Below, one piece after another: positions 36,879-46,572 of a stretch of 64,000 nucleotides of DNA. Within the stretch, counting starts at the first letter, position 1. Every line of letters starts with the position of its first letter. A model generated the notes under the pieces. It did not search any database, was not told where the DNA came from, and saw nothing but the letters and a program-made list of their open reading frames with translations. The position numbers and the translations under genes are program-made. The stretch lies in NCBI GenBank assembly GCA_963801185.1, contig CAWDDW010000002.1, positions 248,001-312,000 on the forward strand, given 5' to 3'. The DNA comes from Palsa-601 sp963801185 (GTDB lineage Bacteria > Actinomycetota > Acidimicrobiia > Acidimicrobiales > Bog-793).

Positions 36879-37550
36879 ATGGATCGACAGGCTTGGCTCG
36901 CGGAGCGGCGTGCGGCTGTGGTGGCCTCGTACGACGCGGAGGCCCCGACCTACGACGACAACCCCTACCCCCTCGAGACGCAACTCGAGTGGGTCGCCCG
37001 ACTGCTCGATAGCTGCCCGGCGGACGGAGTCGTGCTGGATGCACCGTGTGGCACTGGCAAGTACTTCTCAGTGGTGGCGGCGGCCGGTCATCGACTCGTC
37101 GGCGTCGACCAGTCGGCGGGCATGCTGGCCAAGGCGCGGGCGCAGGGCATCGCATCCTCGCTCGAACAGGTCGGGCTCCAAGAGCTTTCCTACGTCGACG
37201 AGTTCGATGCCGTCATGACCATCGATGCGATGGAGAACATCTCTCCAGAGGATTGGCCGCGGGTCCTCGCGAATCTCCATCGTGCGGCGCGGCCGGGTGG
37301 TCTCGTCTACATCACGGTCGAGGAGCGCGACGACTCAGCCGTGGACGCGGCGTTTGAGTCGCTCATCGGGCGCGGCCTTCCGGTACTCCGTGGCGAGGTC
37401 ATAGACGGCGATGTCGCCGGCTACCACTACTACCCAGGTCGTGAGCGTGTGATCGGCTGGTTGGCCGCAGAGGGGCTGGAGATCGTCGAAGAGGGCTTCA
37501 AACAGGAGGACGGTTGGGGCTATCGCCACCTGCTGCTTCGAGCGCTCTAA
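36879..37550 (+). CDS. Class I SAM-dependent methyltransferase
   Basis: 223 residues from ATG 36879 with GAGAGGA upstream; an in-frame ATG at 36864 is less likely. SAM-binding motif I is VVLDAPCGTGKYF and motif II GVDQSAGML. The acidic motif IV region FDAVMTIDAMENI follows, then RAARPGGLVYIT (motif VI). Fits the Methyltransf_11/25 group acting on small molecules. Preceded by a YDAEAPTYDDNPYP segment typical of the family's N-terminal lid. The substrate is not deducible, and no pathway neighbours are present. Confidence 0.85.
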   Translation: MDRQAWLAERRAAVVASYDAEAPTYDDNPYPLETQLEWVARLLDSCPADGVVLDAPCGTGKYFSVVAAAGHRLVGVDQSAGMLAKARAQGIASSLEQVGLQELSYVDEFDAVMTIDAMENISPEDWPRVLANLHRAARPGGLVYITVEERDDSAVDAAFESLIGRGLPVLRGEVIDGDVAGYHYYPGRERVIGWLAAEGLEIVEEGFKQEDGWGYRHLLLRAL

Positions 37551-37634
37551 GGTCGGTGCAACAAGACGGTCCAAGACGGGACGAGATCGTACCGGAGAAA
37601 GGCAGGCGCAGGCGACGACCCGGTTAACAGGGAC

Positions 37635-39581
37635 TCAGGCAGGAAGCTCGGTTACCGAGTTGGCGTAGGAGTTGACCACGAACAGGTCACCACCGCTCAC
37701 GGCGAAGGCGTACGGGAAGTCGAACTGGTACCTCGAACTCGACAGCACCCTCACGAGCGCCCCGGTTGAGGCGTCGATCTCGGTGACCGTGTTGCCTTCG
37801 TAACCGTTCGCCACGAACACATCGCCACCACTCTCGACCTCGGCATCGGGGTCCTGGAAGCGGTATTCCGCCCCGGAGATCACCCGGACGAGCGCCCCGG
37901 TTGAGGCGTCGATCTCGGTGACCGTGTTGGCTTCGTAACCGTTCGCCACGAACAGATCGCCGCCGCTCTCGACCATGGCATCAGGGCCAAAGAAACGGTA
38001 TTCCGCCCCCTTGATGACCCGCACGAGCGCACCGGTCGAGGCATTGAACTCGGTCACCGAGTTGCCGCCGTACCCATTGGCGACGAACAGGTCATCGCCA
38101 TCCACCAGTAGGGCGGTCACCCCGTCCGTCAAGCCTTTGATCAACCGCACGAGCTTGCCGTTCGCAGCGTCGAGCTCGGTGATAGTGCTGCCTCCACCCG
38201 CAACGAACACGTCATTGCCGTACGCGACTATCACCTGTAAGTCCTGCAACTTGTCAGCCGAGGCCGAGATCAACCTCACGAACGCCCCGGTCGACACGTT
38301 CACCTCCGTCAGCCAGTTGCCCTCCAGGTTCGCCACGAAGAGGTGACTGCCGCTGACGGCTAACGCTTGCGGCTGATCGAACCGGTATGCCGCACCCTTG
38401 ATGACCCGCACTAGCATCCTGGTCGAAGCGTTGAACTCGGTCACCGAGTTGCCGCCGGACCCATTGGCGACGAACAGGTCGTCTCCGCTTTGTGCAATTG
38501 CGGAGGAGTCGATGAAGTCGTAGGGCGAACCGAACATCACCTTCACAAGGTCCCCGGTCGACGCGGCGAACTCCGTCACCGACCAACCCTCCCCGTTTGC
38601 CGCCCACACCTCTCCGCCGCTCACGACCACCGCGCCCACGTTGTTGAAGCGATACCGGGCGCCTGAGACCACGCGCACGAGCGCAGCGTTCGACGCGGTG
38701 ACCTCGGTGACCGAGTTACCGGTGCCGTCCGCGACGAACAAGTCGCCGCCGGTAAGGGACAGCGCGCGCGGGTCGGTGAAGTCGTAGTGCGAACCGGAGA
38801 TGACGCGCACGAGCTTGCCGGTGGCGGTGTCGAGCTCGGTCAGCGACTTGCCGGCTGTATTCGCCACGAACAAGTCGCTCCCGCTCAGGGCGAACGAGCG
38901 CGGATCGTCGAATTTGAACGGCGATGCCGAGATCACCCGCACAAGGGCCCCCGTAGAGGCACGCACCTCGGTGACCGACTTGTCGCCGAAGTTCGCCACG
39001 AACAAATCGCCCCTCGTCACGATCAAGGCATCGGGCGTCGCAAAATCGTCCGCAGCTGCGGAGATCACCCGAACGAGATGGCCGGTCGGGGTGCTGACCT
39101 CGGTGACCGACTTGCCTCCGGCATTGGCCACGAACAAGTCGCTTCCCGACACCGTCAGCGCCCTCGGGTAGTTGAACTTGTAGGACGATCCCGAGATCAC
39201 CCGCACGAGGTCGCCTGTCGCGGTGCTCACCTCGGCGACGGTGTTGTTGTCATAGTTCGCCACGAACAGATCGTCGCCGCTCAACGCCACCGCGAAGGGG
39301 TCGTTGAACTTGTACTGCGGGCCAATGATCGTGCGGACGAACGCTCGGGTGGAGGTGTTGAACTCGACGAGGTCGTTGGCGCCCCCGTTCGCGACGAACA
39401 GGTCGTCCCCGCTGACGGCGAACGCGTCCGGGGTGTCGAAACCCCAGCCGAATACGTGTACTCCCGTCGATCCGGAGCCTGCCATCGGCCGAGAACTAGC
39501 GGCCGATGCCGTCGCGACCCACGTGCCGGTGAGGCCGGGCACGGCCAGGGCGGCGAGGAGCAGCCAGGAACGTTGCCTCAT
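37635..39581 (-). CDS. Secreted long NHL/YVTN-type propeller protein
   Basis: 648 residues from ATG 39581 with GGGAGTG upstream; a longer frame to 39749 is open but non-coding in character. Signal peptide at residues 1-28. The body is about 14 repeats of about 43 residues, each with (G)DDLFVAN, SVTE(F/V/L) and GALVRVI(S/K)G elements followed by YRF or YKF. That could form two seven-bladed propellers. Neighbouring repeats near the C-terminal end (about 37740-38080) are nearly identical at DNA level, which indicates recent duplication or gene conversion. Related to 14485-15588. Probably extracellular binding protein. Confidence 0.8.
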   Translation of the reverse strand: MRQRSWLLLAALAVPGLTGTWVATASAASSRPMAGSGSTGVHVFGWGFDTPDAFAVSGDDLFVANGGANDLVEFNTSTRAFVRTIIGPQYKFNDPFAVALSGDDLFVANYDNNTVAEVSTATGDLVRVISGSSYKFNYPRALTVSGSDLFVANAGGKSVTEVSTPTGHLVRVISAAADDFATPDALIVTRGDLFVANFGDKSVTEVRASTGALVRVISASPFKFDDPRSFALSGSDLFVANTAGKSLTELDTATGKLVRVISGSHYDFTDPRALSLTGGDLFVADGTGNSVTEVTASNAALVRVVSGARYRFNNVGAVVVSGGEVWAANGEGWSVTEFAASTGDLVKVMFGSPYDFIDSSAIAQSGDDLFVANGSGGNSVTEFNASTRMLVRVIKGAAYRFDQPQALAVSGSHLFVANLEGNWLTEVNVSTGAFVRLISASADKLQDLQVIVAYGNDVFVAGGGSTITELDAANGKLVRLIKGLTDGVTALLVDGDDLFVANGYGGNSVTEFNASTGALVRVIKGAEYRFFGPDAMVESGGDLFVANGYEANTVTEIDASTGALVRVISGAEYRFQDPDAEVESGGDVFVANGYEGNTVTEIDASTGALVRVLSSSRYQFDFPYAFAVSGGDLFVVNSYANSVTELPA

Positions 39582-39824
39582 CGATGAGCACTCCCTCGTG
39601 TAGACGGGGGCGGATCGTAACGTGTGCCAGCTCAAGTGAAAGATCGCGTTTGTTAAATCGTTGTCAGGTGCGATGGCTGAGCTAAGTCCCAGATCCCGAT
39701 CCGTACCTGGTCGCAGTGGGACAACCCTCGCGATGACCGACATCGCCACGGGCGTTTCCTGCTCGACATGGCTCCGCCTGCCCCGGGCCCACCGCCCCGC
39801 CGGAGACGTCAGGCCCGGATCGCG

Positions 39825-41514
39825 TCAGTTGTCAGAGCCGGTCTGCGAGAGGATCACTTCGAGCGGCGCGGGCCGGGCGAAGAGGTAACCCTGCGCCGCG
39901 TCTGCGTCGAGCGATCGGAGCACGTCTAGCTGCTCTTGGGTCTCTACGCCCTCGGCAATCACCGTGAGGCCGAGCTCATGGGAGAGTCGAATCACGGCCT
40001 CGACGAGCACGACGTCGGCGCTGATCACACCGAGACGGGAAACGAAGGACCGATCGATCTTGACGATGTCGACCGGTAGGTCCGTCAAGTAGCTGAGGGC
40101 CGAGTAGCCGATGCCGAAGTCGTCGATGGCGATCCGCACGCCTTTCGAGCGAAGCGTTGTGAGCGCGTCGTAACTGGCTGCGTCGTGTCTTGCGGTGATC
40201 ATCGCAGTCTCGGTCAGCTCGAGGCAGACCGAGGACGGTTGGACGCCTGCTGTGCTGCATGCCTCAGTAAAACGGTCTATGAGCATCCTGTCGGTGAGCT
40301 GGTAGGGCGAGAGGTTGAGCGACATGAAGACGCCCGGGCTAGCGGAGAGTACCGACGCGAGGTCAGCGAGGCCCTGCTCAAGCACCCATGCGCCTATCGG
40401 CACGATCAGGCCGCAGTGCTCGGCGATTTCGATGAACTCCAAGGGGGCAACGAGTCCGTGCCCAGGACGATGCCAGCGAATAAGGGCCTCCATGCCGACT
40501 TGCTTGTCGGACCGGAGGTCGACAATCGGTTGGTAGTAGAGCTGGAATTGTGCTCCGAGCAGGCCCTGCCGTAGGGCCTGCTCGAGTTCGAAGCGCAATC
40601 TCGGCTGGTCGGGGATGCGCGGGTCGAAGACGACAAGGCGGGGGTGCTCCTGGCCGGCCGCCTCGCCCATGGCTGCGAGCGCGTCGCGCAGCAGAATCTC
40701 GGCATCACGCTCGGAGGGCTCGGCCACTCGCAGGCCGAGTGCCGGCGCGAGGTCAACCTCGCCGAGCTGAGAGAGCTCGATGCTCTCTCCCAGATCCTCG
40801 ATGATGTTGGCTGCGAACACCTCTGCGGCATCCGCGCCGAGATCAGGATGAAGCACGGCGAAGGTCCTGCTGCCAAGCCTCGCGAGCATGTCACCCGGCG
40901 CGCAGGCGCGATCCAAGCGCTCCGCGACCTTCTCCATGACGGCGTACATCGCGGTCACACCGGCGAGACCCCCCGATCCGCTCGAGGCGATCGAACGCTA
41001 TGACGACGACGACGACTCGGCAGCCTTTCTGTTCGAGGGCGGTCTTCAGGTGCTCCAACAATGCCGGCCCCCCGGCTAGGCGACCTATCGCATCGTCGCC
41101 GAAATCGCCGGCGCGTCCCCGACCGAGGTCGAGTATCGAGTCGAGAACTGCGACCCTTCCGTCCCAGTTCACGATGTGAGAGGTGATCTCGATTTCGAAA
41201 TCCTCCCCGGCTGCCGTGCGATGATGCCACGGGCCCGACCGACTGGTGGCTTCTCGATCGGACCGAATGTTTATCTCCAGGGGCCAGAACTCCTCGTCCG
41301 TACGGATGTCCGAGATGCGCATTGACAAGAACTGCTCGTGTGAGTAGCCGTAGCGCTTGACGGCCGCTTCGTTGACCTCGAGGAATCGGAGACTGTCTTG
41401 CTCGTACACCCACATCGGCAACGGATTCGTGCCGAGCAGGAGCCGGAAGCCGGGCGGCGCGATACTCGGCGCGGTGTGCCGAGTATCGCGTTGGATCTCG
41501 TCCACTCCTCTCAC
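39825..41514 (-). CDS. PAS-GGDEF(degenerate)-EAL signalling protein, broken at a G6 run
   Basis: Reads from GTG 41514 (GAAGGG 9 nt upstream). PAS domain at about residues 20-125 (NPLPMWVYEQDSLRFLEVN). Then comes a GGDEF-like domain whose signature is SRTF instead of GGDEF, so cyclase activity is unlikely. The EAL phosphodiesterase domain has EALIRW, DDFGIGYSAL, KIDRSFV and EGVET all intact. The frame breaks at a run of six G (minus strand; 40969-40974); five G would give IGGLAGVTAMY and a continuous 562-residue protein. Expected role: degradation of cyclic di-GMP under control of a PAS sensor. Cytoplasmic. 41515-41883 upstream holds no clear gene. Confidence 0.82.
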
Positions 41515-41883
41515 TGCCCCAGGCCCTTCACCGTCATCAATACATCGACCGCTTGTCCGGTGGGCTTGAGTCTCACTACCAGCCGCGCTGCGGCTCTTCA
41601 AGGGTAGTTTGCTGCCGTTTCCAGCCAGGACAGGAGCCGGGAGAGGCGTGACTGGAGCGGCGGGACGGGGGGCGGGCATGGGACGTGGCAGCCCGTTTCC
41701 CCGCTCCGGCGCCCCGTTCCTGCGCCTGGCACAGCCACCCTTGACGATCGAGGCGCGAGCGGCGGAGGATTGAACGGTCGATAACACCGGTCACGACGGA
41801 AACGCGAAGCCATGCTTAGCCTGTTCTCGTGCCGTGCGGGCCCCGGGGGAAGCGCCATCGGCGGCGAACTCCGGTCGGTGTCC

Positions 41884-42080
41884 ACTCAGGCGGACACGAT
41901 TCACTGGTCCTTGGCCGATGGGACCGGGGTGGAGATCCTCGACTTCGTGGACGCTTACTCCCGGCTGGTCACGGTCGCCGTCGTGCTGCCGGTGACGACT
42001 GCGGCCGACGTAGTGGCCGCGTTCTACCAGGGTGCAGGACGTTTCGGTCTTCCGGCTACGCGCATATCAAGGGATAAGGG
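41884..42080 (+). pseudogene. IS481-type transposase catalytic-core remnant
   Basis: About 65 residues of an rve integrase core: DTIHWSLADGTGVEILDF, DAYSRLVTVAVVLP and DVVAAFYQGAGRFGLPA. This matches the first catalytic Asp region and following strand of IS481/IS3-family transposases. It is cut off at both ends; the DDE motif is incomplete. A remnant of the other half of a similar transposase lies 3.4 kb away at 45440-45861 on the opposite strand. 42081-42309 has no recognisable gene. Confidence 0.8.
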
Positions 42081-42309
42081 AGATAGGCACTCCGACGGCC
42101 CTTGTCCACAACTACCAGGGACTCATCGCGGAACTGCACCAGTCACTCAAGCAGTCAGGTGACATTTCATCGTATATCATTGGAACGCCTCCGGATTCCA
42201 CACGCCCAGCTACCGGATTGGTCCTTACCACCTACACACGGCCTCCTTGACGCCCATGGGGCTAGCCGTTATGGTCTAACCGTTAGCTATACGAGAGGCA
42301 GGGCGTGTC

Positions 42310-42834
42310 ATGCAGCAAGAGGTTGTGCTTGCGATGCTGGCGAAGGAGCCGTCACACGGTTACCAGCTGCGAGCGCGCCTCAACGACGCTCTGGGTCCCC
42401 TCGGCGACGAGATCAACGCCGGACAGATCTACGTCACCTTGGGGCGCCTCGAGAAGTCCGGGCTCGTTGTCACCGAGACGAGCGAGTCGGCCTCGGAACG
42501 CTCAGACCGCAAGGTGTACGCCCTCACAGCCGCCGGTGAGGAACGGATCGCGGAGTGGCTGCACGAGGTCAACTGGCCGCGGCCGGATCTCGCCGAGTTC
42601 CACCTGAAGCTCGTCACGGCCGCGGCGGCGAGGTTGGCAGACCCCATCGCCATCGTCGGGGCCCAACGGCGGGAGCTCTTGCGCAGGCTGCGGGCAGCGC
42701 AGCGTGCCGCACTGGAGGAGCCGGCCCACTCTGCGGCCGGCTTGCTCCTCGAAGGGATCGTGCTGCGTTTGCAGGCCGACCTGCGCTGGCTGGAGACCTG
42801 CGAGAGGGAATGGACCGAAAGAGGTGACCAATGA
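42310..42834 (+). CDS. PadR-family transcriptional regulator
   Basis: 174 residues. N-terminal winged helix of the PadR type: EVVLAMLAKEPSHGYQLRARL, then INAGQIYVTLGRLEKSGLV, then a C-terminal helical dimerisation arm (Vir_act_alpha_C-like). Its stop overlaps the ATPase start by four bases (ATGA at 42831-42834). PadR regulators commonly repress the adjacent ABC exporter and release DNA upon binding a drug or stress signal, so autoregulated control of the following exporter is likely. Confidence 0.9.
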   Translation: MQQEVVLAMLAKEPSHGYQLRARLNDALGPLGDEINAGQIYVTLGRLEKSGLVVTETSESASERSDRKVYALTAAGEERIAEWLHEVNWPRPDLAEFHLKLVTAAAARLADPIAIVGAQRRELLRRLRAAQRAALEEPAHSAAGLLLEGIVLRLQADLRWLETCEREWTERGDQ

Positions 42835-43581
42835 CGACCGTCGCGACAACAACCTTGAGTGCTCGAGGCCTCAAGAAGTACTACGGGAGAGGAGCCGGCC
42901 TCGTACGTGCCGTCGATGGCGTCGATCTCGACATCGAGCCAGGCGAGACGGTGGCGATCATGGGGCCGAGCGGCTGTGGCAAGTCGACGGTGCTCCATCT
43001 CCTGAGCGGCCTCGACCGTCCGACCGACGGCGAGGTGCGGCTGAAAGGACGTCGGGTTGACAACCTGGGCGAGCGGCAACTCGCTCGGTTGCGGAGGGAG
43101 AAGGTGGGCGTCGTCTTCCAGGCGTTCCACCTCGTTGACGAGCTGCACGGCGCGCGAGAACGTCGAGCTTCCCGCGTTGCTGGCGGGACGCTCGCCGAAG
43201 TTCGCTCGTCGCCGTGCGACCGAGCTGCTCGACCGTGTCGGTCTCGCCGACCGGGCTCGCCACCTCCCCTCGGCCTTGTCCGGTGGGCAGCGCCAGCGAG
43301 TGGCCATTGCTCGGGCGCTCGCCAACGACCCCGCCGTCGTGTTCGCCGACGAGCCCACGGGCAATCTGGACAGCAGCGCCACTCTCGAGGTGCTCAAGCT
43401 GTTCGAGGACCTGCACGCCTCCGAGCTCACCATCGTGGTCGTCACGCACGACGAGCGAATCGCGGCGACCGCAGATCGCCTGATCTCGATGCGCGACGGC
43501 GCTTTCGTCGACGAGACCCGCCTGTCGGGCGGCTCGTCCGGGCGGTTGGGCGCGCTGTTCGCCGTCGAGCTGGATGCCTGA
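42831..43581 (+). CDS. ABC exporter ATPase (MacB/LolD type), broken by one extra base near 43146
   Basis: Opens with Walker A GPSGCGKST. At 43146 one additional C breaks the frame; without it the protein reads through FHLVDELTARENVELP. The ATPase has signature SGGQRQRV, Walker B VVFADEPTGNLD and switch His in VVTHD, and is 249 residues, normal for MacB/LolD/FtsE ATPases. It overlaps the PadR gene by 4 bp and the permease by 8 bp. Likely energises the FtsX-type permease to expel a peptide, lipid or drug, or to act as a mechanotransmitter. Confidence 0.87.
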
Positions 43582-45397
43582 GATGCGCGGGCGCGCCTTG
43601 CTCATGTACCGCCTGGTCGCGAGCAGCCTTCGCCGGAGGCCGGCCGAAGTCGTGCTGACCGTAGTGGCGATCGCCGCGGCCACGACGACGCTCATGTTGG
43701 GTCTGGCCCTCCATGACGTGACGGCTCACCCGTATCAGACGACCCGGGCTCTCACTTCGGGACCCGACGTTGCGGCGATGCCGGACAACGGCGCTTCGCG
43801 ATCGAGCCTTGCGCAGCTCGATTCCCTGGAGCACCGCTCCGGTGTGGTCAGTCACATCGGCCCGTTCCCCGTGAGTTACCCAATCATGAAGACGAACGGG
43901 TCGAAGGTCCTCGCGATCGTCGAGGGCCGCAGCATGTCGCGCTCACCAATCGATCAGCCGTACGTCACCCAGGGCACGTGGGTGCGGCCAGGTGGGGTGG
44001 TGATCGAGCGGAGTTTCGCCCAGGAGCTCAGCCTCACCCCAGGCGATCACGTGACGCTCGACGGGCGCTCGCTCAGGGTGGACGGTATCGCCGTCACCGC
44101 CGCCGTTCCCGCCTATCCGAAGACGGTGGACGAGATGAACATCGACACCGGCAACGGCGCCTGGAACCAGGCCACCGGGCTCGTCTGGGCGACCGAAGCC
44201 GCCGCCAGGAGCTTTGCGACCCGGAGTGCCCCGCTCAACTACATCCTCGAGCTGAAGCTCTCGAACCCGGCCAGCGCCTCCGCCTTCGCGAACAAGTACT
44301 TCAACTCCAACATGCTCTCCGTGTGGTCGTGGCAGAACGTGAGCCAGGCCGAGGCACAGCAGTCGAAGCCGTTCCAGCGCGGCCTGTTGATCGCAAGCTC
44401 GCTCCTCGATCTGCTCGCCATTGCCAGCCTGGCCGTGATCGTCGGCGGCCGGCTGGCGGAGCGGACCCGGCGTGTCGGCCTGTTGAAGGCGGTCGGGGCC
44501 ACGCCACGGCTCGTCGCCGGCGTGTTGTTGGTGGAGTACCTCACCCTGGCACTCGTCGGCGCGGCTGTCGGACTCGCGGCCGGGTACGTCGCGGCACCGC
44601 TTGTCGCCAACCCCGGGGCCGGGCTCATCGGCAGTGTGGAGGCGACGTCCGTGAGTTGGGCCGATGTGGGCTTCGTCGTGGCATTGGCCGTCGCACTTGC
44701 CCTGTTGGCCGCCTGGCTCCCGTCTATCCGGGCGGCTCATACGAGCACGACGTCGGCGCTCGCCGATTCCGCTCGGGTCCCGAAGCGCCGGCCGCTCCTC
44801 GTCGCCGCAGCCGCTCACCTGCCGGTGCCGTTGCTGCTCGGGCTCCGGCTGGCCGCCCGCAGGCCACGTCGCATGCTGTTGACCCTCGTGAGCGTCGCCA
44901 TCACGACGACGACGATCGTGGCAGTGCTGTCGGTCCGCGCCCACGAGGGTCTGGCACCGAGCGTCTCCCCAAGGCACTTCTCGATTCCGTACAACCCCAA
45001 CACGGCGAACACCGATGCGATCTTGGAGGTCATCACGGTGGTCCTTGTTCTCTTGGCCGTGGTGAACGCGCTCGTTATTACCTGGGCGACGTCGGTGGAC
45101 TCCCGAAAACCGCTCGGGATCGCTCGTGCGCTCGGTGCGACGACGGAGCAGCTGAGCGGAGGGCTGTCGACTGCCCTCCTCATCCCTGCGGTTCCTGGCG
45201 CCATCGCAGGCATCCCGCTCGGGCTCTGGTTCGTGACAGTCGCCGGTCACGGATCGCGTGCCACCGCTCCTTCGGCACTCGCGCTTGCTGGCACGTGCCT
45301 CGGAATCATGGCCGCGGTCGGCGTGCTCTCGGCGATCCCCGCCCGCATCGAGGCTCGGCGGGCGGTTATCGACGTCCTCGAGTCCGACATCACGTAG
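43574..45397 (+). CDS. FtsX-type ABC exporter permease
   Basis: 607 residues from ATG 43574. One N-terminal membrane helix, a large extracytoplasmic domain (residues about 50-270), then two clusters of membrane helices typical of FtsX/MacB-like permeases (duplicated four-helix units at about 275-395 and 430-600). The motif GLLKAVGATPRLVAG marks the FtsX domain; the second copy reads GIARALGATTEQL. Only one permease gene is present, so a homodimer or self-contained fold is expected. In the operon with PadR and the ATPase. Confidence 0.88.
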   Translation: MPEMRGRALLMYRLVASSLRRRPAEVVLTVVAIAAATTTLMLGLALHDVTAHPYQTTRALTSGPDVAAMPDNGASRSSLAQLDSLEHRSGVVSHIGPFPVSYPIMKTNGSKVLAIVEGRSMSRSPIDQPYVTQGTWVRPGGVVIERSFAQELSLTPGDHVTLDGRSLRVDGIAVTAAVPAYPKTVDEMNIDTGNGAWNQATGLVWATEAAARSFATRSAPLNYILELKLSNPASASAFANKYFNSNMLSVWSWQNVSQAEAQQSKPFQRGLLIASSLLDLLAIASLAVIVGGRLAERTRRVGLLKAVGATPRLVAGVLLVEYLTLALVGAAVGLAAGYVAAPLVANPGAGLIGSVEATSVSWADVGFVVALAVALALLAAWLPSIRAAHTSTTSALADSARVPKRRPLLVAAAAHLPVPLLLGLRLAARRPRRMLLTLVSVAITTTTIVAVLSVRAHEGLAPSVSPRHFSIPYNPNTANTDAILEVITVVLVLLAVVNALVITWATSVDSRKPLGIARALGATTEQLSGGLSTALLIPAVPGAIAGIPLGLWFVTVAGHGSRATAPSALALAGTCLGIMAAVGVLSAIPARIEARRAVIDVLESDIT

Positions 45398-45439
45398 AGG
45401 TCCTGCTGCGAGGGCTTGAGGCCGATTCCTGAGACGAAC

Positions 45440-45861
45440 CTGTCTCGCCTAAACCCGACTCCTACAGCCTTTGCAAACCCGACTCGACTCCTCGCCGTGG
45501 TGTCGACGAGCCCATCGCGGACAAGAGCCCGGTAGATCGCCATGTGCGACGGTGGCTGGCCCTCGATCTGCCGGGCGAGCTGGTGCTGGAGGCGGATCGG
45601 GCCCCAGCTCGGATGGAGCCGGCGCATCTCGAGCACCCGGGCCTCGTACTCGGGCGCCATCTCGTGCGGGACACTGTGGGGCCGGTGTGACCGGTCGGCA
45701 AGGGACTCGAGACCGCCCTCTTCGTCGCGGGCCATCCACCGGAACAGGCTCTGTCGAGACACACCGAGCTTCTCGGCGACCTCGCTCACATTGAGGCCGT
45801 CTCGGATGACGGCCATGACGGCGTCGTAACGCAGTTCAACCTTGCTGAGCTGCTTGAACAC
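45440..45861 (-). pseudogene. IS481-type transposase N-terminal remnant
   Basis: From GTG 45861 (GGAGGAGGTAGC upstream) about 130 residues of the helix-turn-helix and HTH_29-like N-terminal half: ELRYDAVMAVIRDGLNVSEV, GVSRQSLFRWMARDEEG, SHRPHSVPHEM, GPIRLQHQLARQI and PSHMAIYRALVRDGLV. Homology ends abruptly before the rve catalytic core; the remaining open frame to 45247 does not continue the family. The rest of the transposase type appears as the unconnected core fragment at 41884-42080. Confidence 0.85.
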
Positions 45862-45983
45862 TCGGCTACCTCCTCCACTCCTGAGAGCGGACGGCGGTGG
45901 TGCCGAACTGTCAAGCATCAGCCGTTACTGCGACACGGATCACCCGTTACTGCGTTCCACTGCGTTCCACATCACGCGTTATC

Positions 45984-45998
45984 GATCTGTCACAGATC
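45984..45998. repeat. Short palindrome GATCTG-TCA-CAGATC
   Basis: Perfect 6-bp inverted repeat with a 3-bp centre in the debris region downstream of the hsd operon. Could be a regulator site or element-end feature; chance occurrence is possible. Confidence 0.4.
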
Positions 45999-46019
45999 AG
46001 GCGTGGTCATACACCCCTG

Positions 46020-46056
46020 TGGCGCCCCCGGCGGTGGCGCCCCCGGCAGTGGCGGG
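46020..46056. repeat. 15-bp tandem repeat, about 2.4 copies
   Basis: TGGCGCCCCCGGCGG repeated at 46020-46034 and 46035-46049 (one or two differences), then a partial copy TGGCGGG. GC-rich slippage sequence in the non-coding region. Confidence 0.5.
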
Positions 46057-46197
46057 GAGAGAGGGGACAAGGCCGCCGAAAGGACACCAGGACCGGGGAC
46101 ACGGGGCGACGCCCCAGGGGCCACGGGCCGGCGACCAGGGACAGGACGGCCGGTGGCAGCGCCCCAAAGGCCGGCTGGGGCGGACCAGGAAGGAGGA

Positions 46198-46566
46198 CTA
46201 CGCCAACGGCCGGCGGTGTTGGTCTGATCTCCTCGAACCTTCGTTGGCAGGCGCTGGCGCTCGGAATGTGACCGATACGGATACCTGACTGCCGACGGTG
46301 ACAGTGAAGGACTCTGCTCCGACAGCTTTAACAATCTCCTTGAGCTTGTCGATGAGCTTGTCGAGCCACTCGCTCAGCTTCCTCGGCAAATCGGCACGAG
46401 AAGTCGGCAGGGTGTCGAGCGAATCCCTGGGATGACGGGCGCTCGGTGCTGTCTCTAGGTCGCTATTGACAACGGCCACGGCGGCCAGAACCTCAGCGAG
46501 CGCCATGGGATCCGATGCATTGATTCGGTCGAGTCTCGACGTGGCGCCAGCCCAGTTAACGCTCAT
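46198..46566 (-). CDS. 122-aa protein following hsdM, unrecognised
   Basis: ATG 46566 is 6 bp after the hsdM stop, so it is the last gene of the R-M operon. Residues 1-45 are helical. Residues 62-82 form a strongly amphipathic helix (KLSEWLDKLIDKLKEIVKAV) followed by a beta segment (SFTVTVGSQVSVSVTF). The C-terminus is basic and disordered. No known R-M domain. The helix-plus-strand layout resembles small companion proteins in some actinobacterial conflict-system loci, but I cannot assign a family. Possibly a modulator of HsdM/HsdS or a separate immunity component. Confidence 0.65.
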   Translation of the reverse strand: MSVNWAGATSRLDRINASDPMALAEVLAAVAVVNSDLETAPSARHPRDSLDTLPTSRADLPRKLSEWLDKLIDKLKEIVKAVGAESFTVTVGSQVSVSVTFRAPAPANEGSRRSDQHRRPLA

Positions 46567-46572
46567 TGTCGG

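Larger units (their letters stand above)
45862..46197. other. Intergenic debris between IS remnant and R-M operon
   Basis: 336 bp with no convincing gene. Contains short GC-rich tandem repeats and palindromes listed separately, and clustered copies of GTTACTGCG/GTTCCACTGCG words around 45922-45970. It is a candidate boundary region for the accessory segment that follows. Confidence 0.5.

Noticed and set aside
37740..39400. Regular repeats resembling a CRISPR or minisatellite array
   Set aside because: The period is about 129 bp and keeps the reading frame of propeller blades; it is coding repetition.
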